A stretch of 64,000 nt of DNA. Source: Allacma fusca (taxonomy: Eukaryota > Arthropoda > Collembola > Symphypleona > Sminthuridae). The stretch is taken from assembly GCA_947179485.1 (NCBI GenBank), contig OX359247.1:29550801-29614800 (forward strand), read 5' to 3'. A program made the translations under genes and the position numbers. This document shows, in pieces, positions 55,831-64,000 of the stretch (positions are counted from its first letter, which is position 1; each line of letters starts with the position of its first letter). A model generated the notes under the pieces. That model ran no database searches. It saw only the letters and a program-made list of their open reading frames with translations, and was not told the DNA's origin.

Positions 55831-58800
55831 CTTTGGATAGTACTCCAGCTATAGATACAGTTCAGTAGCGTCAGTTGCATCTACTGTATGCATATCTATA
55901 GCTACTTAAAAAACATTATAGTATGTTTCTCTGTAGCTGCACATAACGTTACATACATGGAATCTGCATGCATGCATACATATGCATGCACATAATTGTA
56001 TTCGGAAGTGTTTCCTTACTCGTACGTATAATGTGTGGAAGTCTTAGTGTATAGTGCTGGCGAATGTAAGATGTGACTTTTGGATAAGTATAAGTAGATA
56101 TAGGTATGTATTAGTATGTGTTTATATGAGGAAGACGGGATATTGACAGGGTTGTTTGTATTTGGAATGATTGGAGGCATGGCTGAATGGTTGAGAAGCA
56201 AGGAGAGGAATTTAAGGGAATACATGAGTCGTGCTATTTGTATGCATGGTTGAGGATGTTGTGTGTGAGTGTTGTTGTAGGAGCTAGAAGTATCTGCATA
56301 TCTGATAGTCGTCCTTTCAAGTGTGGATGGGTAAGTTGATGCAGTTTGTGAAGCATGCAAGTCACGAATTGAGTAAGGATCCCAAGAGACCCTTTGGTTT
56401 GTGTCTTGGAGGAGAAGGAGCAAAAGGACCTCTCTCTTGTGTGTGCTCTTCCTCGTTCCTTTCCTCCCAGCTCTCTCTCTCTCTCTCTATCTTGCTCTCT
56501 CTCTCTCTCTCTCTCGTGTGGAGAAAGCTTCTTCTTCTTCTCTCTCTCTCTCTCTCTCAAGTGCCTTGTGGGGTATGAATATCTATATGAGAGATTTTCC
56601 AAGTGTCTGGAGATGTATATGCATGTAACTAGGTATACATATGTACTGGTTCAAATGTGACCTCATCTGTGTCTTTGTGAGTGAGAGGATTTTGGAGGCG
56701 CTTTATTTCCGATCTTGCCAATCCTTCCTTACTCCACTCATCCATTTCCTTTGGTTTGGCTCTGACCTGTGCTCCTTCTCTTGCTCCTCTCGTCTCGTCT
56801 CGTAGGTCTCTCACGCTCTCTTCAACTCCACTTCCTTCAGTCTCCCTGTGTGCCAATGTATTGGGAGGGATACATGTGTACATATCTACTCCTCAAGAAA
56901 TGATACATCCCTTGCTGATCCTTTGTAAGAATGCTGGCGTTACACTATTCACCGAAACACATTGAGGAGACTCATGTAGGCCCATCCGTATACAATCAAT
57001 AAATGTATTTTGTAAACCGATCTCTCCACACCTGGGACTCTTTTTCCCGCATCTTCCTCACTACACTACCACTCGTCTCTATCTATCGCTCGCTCTCCAT
57101 GTCTTATTTTTCGCTCCCACTACGCCTCATCTTCCCAGACACACACACACACTCTCACACTCACACACACTTCTACTTTCACATGTGCTCTGCTCTGCCC
57201 AGGTTTTCATCTCATTTTTTCCCGCTCTGTTAACCACAGGACCTTTTTCCCTGGCTATAAATTCACTCAATTTTTTCACCCAAATATACAATAAATTATG
57301 GTGTGAAGGAGGCCGAACTATAAATACGTACAGATATGTACATATGTGTGTAAGCAACAGTTCTGTCACTCTTTGGGCTATAGGAGTTATGTACAAGTAT
57401 GCAGTAGGATCTATATCTAGTGTGTCGTGTGTGTTCTTGTTTTTTGTATGGTCTTCAAATTTAGTATGTAATTTAATATGTGAAACTGCGTGTGTGTTAC
57501 ATAGTACGAATACTTACATTTATATGAGAATCTCGGCAAAAGCACGAGGATCAGAGGGAATATTGCTCATCCAAGTAGTACAGATAGATTGAGTTGTATG
57601 TATGTGTAGCAAAAACATATTCCCCATAAGGAACACGATTCTCATCGGGTTCCAAAAATACCTACATAGAGAGATACATGGAAATCATATAATTATATGT
57701 ATAACTATAGATATGTATGCGAACACCATACATATTTGTACTCCTAGTAAAGATTTAGCTCTGTTGTGTTGCTGTAACGCTGCTGCTCCTTCCTCCAGGA
57801 AACTACTGCTTACGACTCACATTTTACACATGCTGCCCTGGAACTTATTCCTCCTATTATTATTTGCTATTATTGCTCCTACCCTATCCTCTTATCGGGG
57901 AGACAGGAACCTTCAATAGATTTGCAATTGCAAGAGAATGACACCGCACACAAGGAATACATAATATACATATCTATAGATATAGCTGCACGTGATAGTC
58001 ATGCAACTCTATCTATACCTTTATGTTTTATATCCAGGGGATCCGGGTGCCGGGTACTCTCTGTATGTAATTATGTAGATACATCAGTATCTACGCAGTT
58101 GTAGTGGTAACCGTCCATTCCATTCCATTCCACGTAAAATTGTAGGATGTACTATGCAGTAGTATAATAATAATAGGATATTTCACGTGATTTTCCTTTT
58201 TGGTGAAAAATGACAAGGGAAAGTCAAGGAGTGATCAATAGCCGAAGGAAAAGGAGAATACTAGAGAACCGTGTACTACTTCTACTCTTACTTACGCGGC
58301 ACACATATGTAGATATATATATAAATGTATACACACACACACACACACACAAGTACACAGACAAAAAGAAGATTTGTGTCCTTCCAGGAATTTCACGCTC
58401 TCCAAACTCACATTTCATTTCCAACAGATTTACCCAAAGAAGGTCCTCATATTGACGGTGGAAGGCCCCGCTACACTCCTGGTGACTCGGTCAGAGTCAA
58501 TTGCACTTCTTCAAGATCCCGACCGGCTGCTACCCTTGCTTGGTTCATCAATGGCGAACCGGTAATTTTTTTATCATCTTTACCAACCACTATAAAATTA
58601 TTATAAATATTCATATATTTGTTGTACTTGGTGGGATTTGAGATTTAAGATAGCACATGTACAGGCATAGGGATTTTTTTCACAGAGTTGTATAAATCAT
58701 TACTGTTACTTAATAATTTTTCAGTACGGGGAGGTACTCTCTTCAAGAGCAATAATATCTTTTGAAATGTTTCATTGTTAGGGCACTGTATAATTGTATA

Positions 58801-61800
58801 TGTAATTATTTACATAGATATGTATGCATGTACACTTATGCATGTATAACCCGTAAACTACAGTATTCTAGAAGTTACAGATGTTACAGTAAACAATGGG
58901 AAATTATTTGCTAGGTTGAGCATTGAGTAAGAATATTATTGGAGTGTAGCCTTTCGAGGGGAAGATTGGCAAAATAAATTTGAATATTTTATGTGAAATA
59001 TTCCAGTTTTCCGCCACTTTTGGCAGGGAATCGCAGGGGCGAACGCAAATTTGGACTGGGAGGTTTATTGTCGTAGAATAGAGTCGGGGCAGAGGCATAG
59101 GCTCTCCTAATAATGTATCAGCAGCATTGGGGAGGAACTATAATAGAGGATAGCAACTGGGGAATAAAATTTAGTCCCGAAATGTACTTATCTGCGTATA
59201 ATTTCATCTGTACATACAATGCGTATGCATGGGGAAATTAAACAATACGTGGCAATTGTTAAATCCTCGCGTAAATCTGACGGTAGCATTTGTGAGGAGG
59301 GATGAATATTGTGTGTGTGTGTGTGATGGAAGATCTATTTTCGGGTGATTTTGTTATGCAAGACCAAGAGACCCACATGGTTATTCATTAGCTGTTGGTG
59401 GTTGAGTCTGACTGCTCATATTGCTATATCTATATATGAATATAGATATGACTATGTAATTATATATAACTACAATATTATTTATTAAACTGATAATTGA
59501 TTCATGGAAGGATATATTGTAGTACTTATATTGGGTAGTGGTAGATCTAGGTAGGTAAAATTATACTACAAAAATTCTACCATTCAATTCACACACAGAC
59601 TCTCCTCTAAATTTCCATTGGATAAGTATTAACTTAACAGAAGGCGGGCGGTGCTGTTGTATAGACGTACATACATAGCTTGTCACCAATGTGGGTATCA
59701 TTTATTTATTTATAGTATCTACAATGTATATGTAATGCACGTATAATCCTTTATATGAGTAATTACATTATTGATAGTGTTCGAAGAACCAGGGGAAAAG
59801 GGCCCACTTTCTCTAGAAATCTGGAGTGGTGTATTGTAGGTCCATTCTTGTATTGGTAGAGTGGAAGTGCGATACTGTAGACTATGTATGTATGTATATA
59901 CTTTAGAGGGAGAGAATACACCACTTGTCATATTTTTGGGTACACACATGCTCGTAATTATGTGTGCATGGTATTATTACCTTTCCAGTATCTATAGTTG
60001 TAGTATTTATGTATATTTTGCAATATTCCTATCTTCGTCCAGATATAATTAAGTATATTTAGTTTGTTATTAGCACATAGTAATGTGATAGCTACATTTG
60101 TTGCGATCTTTATGTACAGAGGCACATAAAAGGATTCCGTAAAAGATTATGCATATAGGTATCTATCTCTCTGTGAATCTACTATAATATAGATTTGTCT
60201 CTGTAGGTTGAATATTAAGTGTTATAGTAGGAGTACTCACAGACTGGGTTACTATTTGGTAGATTGGAGATGATGCTCCGTGGATGGAGCATGGAGCCCC
60301 CATGCAGAAGATGAGATGTGTGTGTGTTTGAGTTGGGTCCATATGAGAGGAATTTTATTTAGTTTTGGGAAAGAGCAAAGCTGCTGATAATATGGCTTCC
60401 AGTGGGCTGTGTGAAAGCGAGTTAGAATTTAAATAATACGATCAAACCATGTGGTTCACCCACTTTCCCAACTCTCGTCTCTCCTCTCTTTACTTGTATT
60501 TTACGGCTCGAGGAGTTTATCTTTCTCCCGGGGCTTGCATTTTATTTCGATGAATTTATAACCACGTATGTAAATATCCCAGAGTTTTTTACTCCCACGA
60601 GTGTTCACCCACCCTCATACCCTACTTATTACAGGGAATTTCACGGGGTCCTACACTCTCTCTCTCCTCTGTCCTCTCCTCCAGTGTGTGAGTCTTACTT
60701 AGCGGAAAGTGCAAATTGTAAACTCCCGCAAGTAATATGTACATTGATAAACACATGTGTGTATGTAAGTATTTAGATATATCTGTAGATATAGATATGC
60801 GTGTATATATCTACATACTTACATGATGATGCGATTGTATCCCTGTCCACACGTCTTGATGGAAATTGTGATTATTACCGGGTATTTTTACTCTTCTACA
60901 TTTACTAAGTATGATTGAAATAAAATCCTCCCCACGGATAGCAATTTCGCTGAAAGCGGCCCTTCTGCCATATCCTGTGGAGCTATGCAAATGATAGAAC
61001 TACATAGGTAGAAGTAGATTAATAATTATTATAGTATTATACAGCAAGGATAGTTTGCATATTGAGTTTAATTTTTAATTCGGATATTTGTATAGATTTG
61101 AATGACTTGGTTTAAGAAACTCATTTGAAGAGTGCGGGAACAAAATATAAACTAGAAATGTTTATTTAGCTGTCAGTGTTTCAAAAGCCGCTCTTGTTAA
61201 TATTATTTTTTAATTAGGAAGAATGTGCATTTTTACTTTTGCAAAATTATTTCGTATTTAAAAAATTTTCGTAATTATATATGTAATTATGTATAGGTAT
61301 AATTATCTGTAAAATGTAGATATTCAACAGCTAAGCTCTTGGAAATTAGATGGATGATATAATAATAACTGCACATGTGACGTATACAGTAGTTATGTAG
61401 TTATGTATTTACCGTGAAAGGCTAGACTTAATAGGGAAGATTAAGTTTTAAAATGTGAGGGAGTTTAATGTACTATTTGGGTTCCTGAATGATACAGGCA
61501 GAGGAAGCGAACTTGCACCGGTACCCGCCCGTCAGGGATGAGGATGGACTGGAAACCTCAATACTAGGCTTGGAGTTTAGGGTAAGACAAGAACGGAAGT
61601 AACTTCCTTTTTATTGCTTGCTATTTTTTCCTTACAATGTTTATTGATACAAGGACTTACTATGTATCATGCATGTGCATGTATGTATGTATATATTCAC
61701 CTTCAAGCGAAAGTTGTCTTTTGCTTTTAGACATTTCCTCATTTATTCATACACCCTTCCTTTTAGTAATTACTTGTATCTATCTTCTTTCGTTTTTTGC

Positions 61801-62457
61801 CAGAAAAAAAAAAGAAATCCTAAATCTTAATGTTCAGTTTCCTGTTGAGACTCCGGTTAACCAATATGTTTTGACAAAACCATTAAAATTGATGTTTGTA
61901 GGTCCGTCACAAGCATTTCCGCAAGGGAGATCTAAAGATGAAGTGTTTGGCCACGATTGCCCAGCTTTACTGGAGGAGTAATGAAGAGAGTGTGGAGGGT
62001 GATCGTCCTCAAAAAGCCCCAGCCCTGGAAAGTCGTGAAACATTGAATCCAGGCAAAAGAGGTTAGTTCTATATGTATAATGGGAAAAACTGACATTTTT
62101 GTTGTGAAAGTAATTCTGTATGTACATATTATATAATGAACGGAAATAATTAACTAACCATTTTAATTTCCTGATGAGGATGATAATAATTTGCAATGTA
62201 TGTTTTTACTAAACATACATATCTATATTTATATGTGTGTGTGTGTGTGCGTGTATTTTTATTTACGGAATGTATAGATGATTCTGTATATAATTCTATG
62301 TATTTAAATTACTGAGTTTAAACTTAAATGATTTGGTATTCAGTTAATTAATTACTAAATATAGTGATTTTATTTCTGCCTCTATTTTTTTTTTTCAGCC
62401 GTCTTTCCCCCCTCCGTATCTATACTAAAAGACGAAAAACATTTAAACGTGAACTAA
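24602..62457 (+). CDS. beat: Beat-family two-Ig protein (5'-partial, six exons)
   Basis: This is a spliced gene for a Beaten-path-like secreted or surface recognition protein. In Drosophila this family modulates axon defasciculation and synaptic partner choice by binding Side-family receptors. The coding model joins 24602-24807, 31973-32108, 58428-58561, 61498-61581, 61902-62061 and 62399-62457, with phases agreeing at every junction. It gives about 256 residues from the Met at 24610, although the true N-terminus with a signal peptide lies upstream. Numbering from that Met, Ig1 has Cys23, Trp37 and Cys90 (in an SGIYKCEVS F-strand), and Ig2 has Cys137, the Trp of AWFINGEP and Cys199. Potential N-glycosylation sites are NSS in exon B and NCT in exon C. 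The tail after Ig2 has no cysteine, so it lacks the Cys-rich C-terminal domain described for Beat-Ia, and it has no hydrophobic anchor. Subfamily is unresolved. Family assignment rests on recognition of LYSVKWYKDGKEFYRF, YKCEVS-EAPSF and RVNCTSSRS, not on a search. Confidence 0.92.
27239..27306. repeat. long pyrimidine tract in intron A-B
   Basis: T runs and CT repeats with three G interruptions, about 80 bases downstream of a GA tract at 27139-27156. Confidence 0.9.
27897..27926. repeat. (GT)n microsatellite
   Basis: GT run with one TA interruption. Confidence 0.92.
28581..28631. repeat. (CT)n tract
   Basis: CT repeats interrupted by TT in intron A-B. Confidence 0.93.
29916..29943. repeat. 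(GT)n microsatellite
   Basis: GT run within intron A-B. Confidence 0.92.
30208..30241. repeat. (TATG)n tetranucleotide repeat
   Basis: About eight TATG units with one GCATG variant; similar shorter tracts are at 28957-28974, 40376-40391 and 50932-50950. Confidence 0.93.
31099..31200. repeat. about 100-base pyrimidine block
   Basis: CT repeats with CTTC, CCCT and isolated G and A interruptions, about 770 bases before exon B. Too far from the acceptor to be its pyrimidine tract. Confidence 0.93.
31973..32108 (+). CDS. beat: beat exon B: second half of Ig domain 1
   Basis: This 136-bp exon lies between a strong pyrimidine-tract acceptor (AG at 31971-31972) and a consensus GTAAGT donor at 32109. 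It starts in phase 0, matching the end of exon A, and leaves one base (G) for the next codon. The product starts LPNSSDTAVTLKALDYS, with an N-linked glycosylation sequon NSS. It includes the F-strand SGSGIYKCEVS with the second disulfide cysteine of Ig1, then EAPSFQTVTEY and a final strand ending MHVV. The Cys23-Cys90 spacing of 67 residues suits a V-type Ig fold. The EAPSF stretch directly after the cysteine is typical of Beat proteins. Confidence 0.95.
34241..34274. repeat. (CT)n tract plus T run
   Basis: CT repeat with one G, ending in a T run. Confidence 0.9.
37098..37118. repeat. (GT)n microsatellite
   Basis: Pure GT run; another is at 37415-37432, followed by a short GAA run at 37446-37459. 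Confidence 0.9.
37701..37752. repeat. (CT)n microsatellite
   Basis: CT run of about 50 bases with one extra T near its start. Confidence 0.96.
39470..39525. repeat. (CT)n microsatellite
   Basis: Pure CT run of about 55 bases. Confidence 0.97.
40816..40912. repeat. two CT blocks separated by 17 bases
   Basis: 40816-40844 and 40862-40912 are CT-rich; they create most of the long minus-strand Arg/Glu/Lys frame here. Confidence 0.92.
41509..41539. repeat. (CT)n microsatellite
   Basis: Pure CT run; a second lies at 41703-41725. Confidence 0.95.
43260..43280. repeat. (GA)n microsatellite
   Basis: Pure GA run; a second lies at 43379-43397. Confidence 0.94.
44893..44923. repeat. (CTA)n triplet tract
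   Basis: CTA units with two CCA/CAA variants. Confidence 0.9.
45268..45290. repeat. (AG)n microsatellite
   Basis: Pure AG run, followed by CT tracts at 45423-45440 and 45482-45500. Confidence 0.93.
46592..46647. repeat. compound (AG)n-(TG)n microsatellite
   Basis: 29 bases of AG switch without a break into 27 bases of TG. Confidence 0.96.
48331..48360. repeat. (AG)n tract
   Basis: AG run with one G insertion; another at 48469-48493. Confidence 0.93.
49021..49070. repeat. (CTA)/(CTG) compound triplet repeat
   Basis: ACT units, then five or six CTG units, then CTA units. The minus strand reads as a Ser run. Confidence 0.93.
49314..49360. repeat. (CT)n tract
   Basis: CT repeat with one G and one TT interruption; a GT tract follows at 49542-49572. 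Confidence 0.94.
50681..50717. repeat. (AG)n tract
   Basis: AG repeats with G and TG interruptions; a short companion sits at 50647-50659. Confidence 0.92.
51426..51448. repeat. (CTT)n triplet tract
   Basis: CTT repeat in a longer pyrimidine-rich stretch; a CTCCT pentanucleotide run lies at 51545-51564. Confidence 0.9.
53889..53911. repeat. (TG)n microsatellite
   Basis: Pure TG run. Confidence 0.93.
55794..55826. repeat. (CT)n microsatellite
   Basis: CT run, pure over its last 30 bases. Confidence 0.94.
56471..56558. repeat. clustered CT tracts
   Basis: CT at 56471-56515 with an AT/TG break, then CTT and CT at 56528-56558. Confidence 0.92.
58330..58352. repeat. (AC)n microsatellite just upstream of exon C
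   Basis: AC run ending 75 bases before the exon C acceptor. Confidence 0.93.
58428..58561 (+). CDS. beat: beat exon C: start of Ig domain 2
   Basis: The exon follows an AG at 58426-58427 and ends before GTAATT at 58562. Its first two bases AT join the G left by exon B to make Asp, giving the linker DLPKEGPHIDGGRPRY that precedes Ig2. The rest reads TPGDSVRVNCTSSRSRP, with the first Ig2 cysteine and an NCT glycosylation sequon, then ATLAWFINGEP with the C-strand tryptophan. It ends in phase 0. The LPKE-x-P-x-I-x-G-G-x-PRY linker and the RVNCTSSRSRP strand are highly characteristic of the Beat family. The donor GTAATT is weaker than those of exons A and B, but read-through yields only a few hydrophobic residues and a stop. 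Confidence 0.95.
58562..61497 (+). other. intron C-D (about 2.9 kb, phase 0)
   Basis: The intron begins GTAATT and ends GATACAG. It contains AT-rich spacer DNA, a short GT run near 59311-59325 and TACATA/AATTATGTA-type words. No coding segment is recognised. The pyrimidine tract in front of its acceptor is poor (GGGTTCCTGAATGATACAG). Confidence 0.85.
61498..61581 (+). CDS. beat: beat exon D: middle of Ig domain 2
   Basis: This 84-bp exon (28 codons) is phase 0 at both ends, from AG at 61496-61497 to a GTAAGA donor at 61582. It encodes AEEANLHRYPPVRDEDG followed by LETSILGLEFR, the loop and E-strand region of Ig2. The SxLGLEFR motif followed by VR at the start of exon E matches the conserved LGL-F-V element of Beat proteins. 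The exon has no cysteine. Its length is a multiple of three, so skipping would keep the frame but delete part of the Ig2 sheet. An alternative AG at 61500-61501 would shift the frame and is rejected. Confidence 0.9.
61582..61901 (+). other. intron D-E (320 bp, phase 0)
   Basis: Short intron, GTAAGA to TTTGTAG. An open frame runs from 61637 through most of it into the exon E region, but in a different reading frame from the gene. Nothing else is visible. Confidence 0.88.
61902..62061 (+). CDS. beat: beat exon E: end of Ig domain 2 and tail
   Basis: The exon follows AG at 61900-61901 and ends at a GTTAGT donor at 62062, leaving one base (phase 1). It begins VRHKHFRKGDLKMKCLATI, where KMKC carries the second Ig2 cysteine (62 residues after the first), a hallmark Beat segment. 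The next stretch, AQLYWRSNEESVEGD, leads into RPQKAPALESRETLNPGKR, a charged tail without cysteines or hydrophobic stretch. If the following intron is retained, translation reads one Gly and stops at TAG 62064-62066, so the donor itself contains a stop. The protein would then end GKRG. Splicing to exon F gives the alternative end. Confidence 0.93.
62062..62398 (+). other. intron E-F (337 bp, phase 1)
   Basis: It runs from GTTAGT to a very strong acceptor with an uninterrupted T run and CAG at 62396-62398. It contains a GT run at 62236-62254. Its removal depends on exon F being real; if retained, the stop at 62064-62066 ends the protein. Confidence 0.6.
62236..62254. repeat. (GT)n microsatellite in intron E-F
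   Basis: GT run with one C interruption inside the last 337-bp intron. Confidence 0.92.
62399..62457 (+). CDS. beat: beat exon F: probable terminal coding exon
   Basis: The acceptor at 62397-62398 is preceded by one of the best pyrimidine tracts in the gene. Entering in phase 1, CC completes an Ala codon with the G of exon E, and the frame continues VFPPSVSILKDEKHLNVN to TAA at 62455-62457. The 19-residue tail is hydrophilic, with no transmembrane or GPI-type hydrophobic end, which would make this isoform secreted. I cannot match the tail to known Beat tails, so support comes only from splice-site quality and phase. A different 3' exon, or read-through of the exon E donor, is possible. Confidence 0.55.
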
Positions 62458-64000
62458 TTACTTGTCCCATTGTTTCCGTCCTGAATGCTGGACGTTCTCT
62501 AATCTCTTTGCTTGAAGCTTGTCTTTCCTTGCACGTTTGACTTTTTTCTTTTAGATTGTTTGTTATTAATTTAGGAAGTAAGTGTCACTATTTGCAAGTT
62601 CCGACCAATTTAAGTGAATCCCAGTCACGTTGAAGTTGGTGCTGATACTGTTAAGAAGACAAATGATTGCACCAATCCTTCTTGCAGCGGTGCCTCTAAA
62701 ATGTTGCATTGCGGGCTTTCGTGCATATATTACCAATAGTGTAGTAACTACTGTAACATAACATGGGTGATAGCATTTCAAGGAGCATGCATGACTGTAC
62801 AGATAGTCACAGGCTACGGAGTAAACTTCGTGTTTTAGGGAGAAAATAAGGGAAATAGAGGATGATGGGCTGGAGATCCTCTTAAGATGAATGGTATGTA
62901 TGTAATTACATGAAGGCTGGAGATGAATGGGGAAGCAATTGTTTGGTGGCTGGTTGCTAGGATGGGCATTATTACAGGGCGATAATAATAGCGTTCAGCT
63001 GAGACGAAACTAATGACTTGACGACAACTGTGATGATGGCGCCAATTAAAGTTTGACAAGCAACAAAAGTTTTTATTTGATAATTAAACCGGCGTAGGAG
63101 TTGTTTAGGTATGATACAATTCCTGATACAAGCTACAGTCACACACTACTGTGTAAGGTTTAATATCCCTATGGGGATGCGTTTGTCCAATGTAATTATA
63201 CACATAGCCATGTGTAATTACATATATGTAGATACTTATGTCTGTGATGTATGTATGCATATTGCCATGAAAAAACTCCGCATGGGTTTTGTTGGCTTGT
63301 CAACGGGGAATCTTTGCTCGTTTATAGTATAAAATAATAATAATAATTACATTTACATTTACCCAGAAACACACTCTGAGTTACGGGACCGAGTACAAGC
63401 ATAAGTGGCTTGTCGTGGTGAAGACATTTAAAGAAGCCGATGGAAGTGAATGCGTTTAGTTTCTTTATATTTATCTATATCTATGTGAAAGTACTTTGTA
63501 TGGAAGTATGTATGTATCTTCGGGGAGAAATCCCATTGGAGAGAAAATTAAAAAAGAAATAAATGGTTGGAACAGAATCCTTTTATAAGGCCGGATCCGT
63601 ATGTACATACGTACGTACGCACGTCAAAAAAGAATCAGCGATAGTGAGATGTGATACTTGAGGAGACAAAAGCGCATCAATTTTCCTTCACAACCCCCCC
63701 CCCTCCATCTCCATACACCCCACCCTTTGATCATCTCCCTAATCGCTCAGTGTTCAAAATTTAGCGAGTCATGCATGATTAATAAAAATGAGGAGGACAG
63801 AGGGACGTGGAAGAATAGACCACATTTACTTAATTGTGAGCTAATAATTATTTTGCCGCTCATTTCCTTCACTCCGTCTTTTTTCACTTTTACTGTCCGT
63901 CCCTGTAATTATTATTACACTTACACTTGCTTCTAATGGTTGTGCATACTGTGCTAAAAGGGTCCCGGTTAACTCTGAAGTACAGTAGTAGCAGTAGCGG
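62458..64000 (+). other. probable 3' UTR and downstream flank
   Basis: AT-rich sequence after the proposed stop, with no further gene recognised. It contains candidate polyadenylation hexamers (ATTAAA 63045-63050 and 63083-63088; AATAAA 63558-63563 and 63781-63786). A C-run of nine occurs near 63696-63704. Open frames here look like chance. Confidence 0.5.
63558..63563 (+). promoter_or_regulatory. candidate polyadenylation signal AATAAA
   Basis: Canonical AATAAA about 1.1 kb after the proposed stop codon of exon F. Earlier ATTAAA variants lie at 63045 and 63083, and another AATAAA at 63781. In AT-rich DNA such hexamers are common, so which one is used cannot be told from the sequence. Confidence 0.3.

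Larger units (their letters stand above)
32109..58427 (+). other. intron B-C (about 26.3 kb, phase 1)
   Basis: This very long intron separates the two Ig domains, from GTAAGT at 32109 to an ATTTCCAACAG acceptor ending at 58427. I looked for nested genes, alternative Ig exons and transposon proteins and recognise none. The longest open frames (for example 40516-41133 minus and 44926-45294 plus) consist largely of Ser-Leu or Arg-Glu runs from CT/GA tracts. The intron is rich in microsatellites, listed separately, and in AT-rich TACATA/TATGTA words. Introns of this size in neuronal guidance genes often carry enhancers, but nothing in the sequence alone identifies one. Confidence 0.85.

Noticed and set aside
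61637-61981. Plus-strand frame overlapping exon E
   Set aside because: It is in a different frame from the Beat coding sequence, which clearly explains 61902-62061.

Overview
The window is AT-rich, intron-dominated eukaryotic DNA. It shows none of the features of a bacterial, phage or organelle genome: there are no packed genes, operons, rRNA or recognisable tRNA genes. The only gene I can support is a plus-strand member of the Beat (Beaten path) family, two-immunoglobulin-domain axon-guidance and synaptic-recognition proteins best known from Drosophila. Because Beat proteins are arthropod-typical, the host is almost certainly an arthropod. The large microsatellite-filled introns and short GGAGGA/TACATA-type vocabulary remind me of a crustacean such as a caligid copepod, but that is a guess and not shown by the sequence.

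Layout: 1-24601 has no supported coding exon. It is either the first intron (the signal-peptide exon is missing from the model) or 5' flank. Six coding exons follow: A 24602-24807, B 31973-32108, C 58428-58561, D 61498-61581, E 61902-62061 and a probable terminal exon F 62399-62457. All have AG/GT borders and mutually compatible phases. The introns are about 7.2, 26.3, 2.9, 0.3 and 0.3 kb. Exons A+B encode Ig domain 1 and C+D+E encode Ig domain 2. Both Ig units are bounded by phase-1 introns and cut internally by phase-0 introns. 62458-64000 is probable 3' UTR and flank.

The rest is noncoding: dozens of (CT)n/(GA)n and (GT)n tracts, TATG/TATC tetranucleotides, TTG/CTA/CTG triplets, and dispersed TACATATGTA-like and AATTATGTA-like words. 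The most interesting non-genic structure is a 269-bp MITE-like element at 13496-13764. It has 16-bp terminal inverted repeats (14/16 matches) and TA at both borders. Its TIR core, ACTTTCTCC/GGAGAAAGT, recurs at least eleven times across the window. I found no undescribed multi-gene system here. The points worth following are the gene's architecture, its alternative 3' end, a frame-neutral exon with a weak acceptor, and the MITE-like family.
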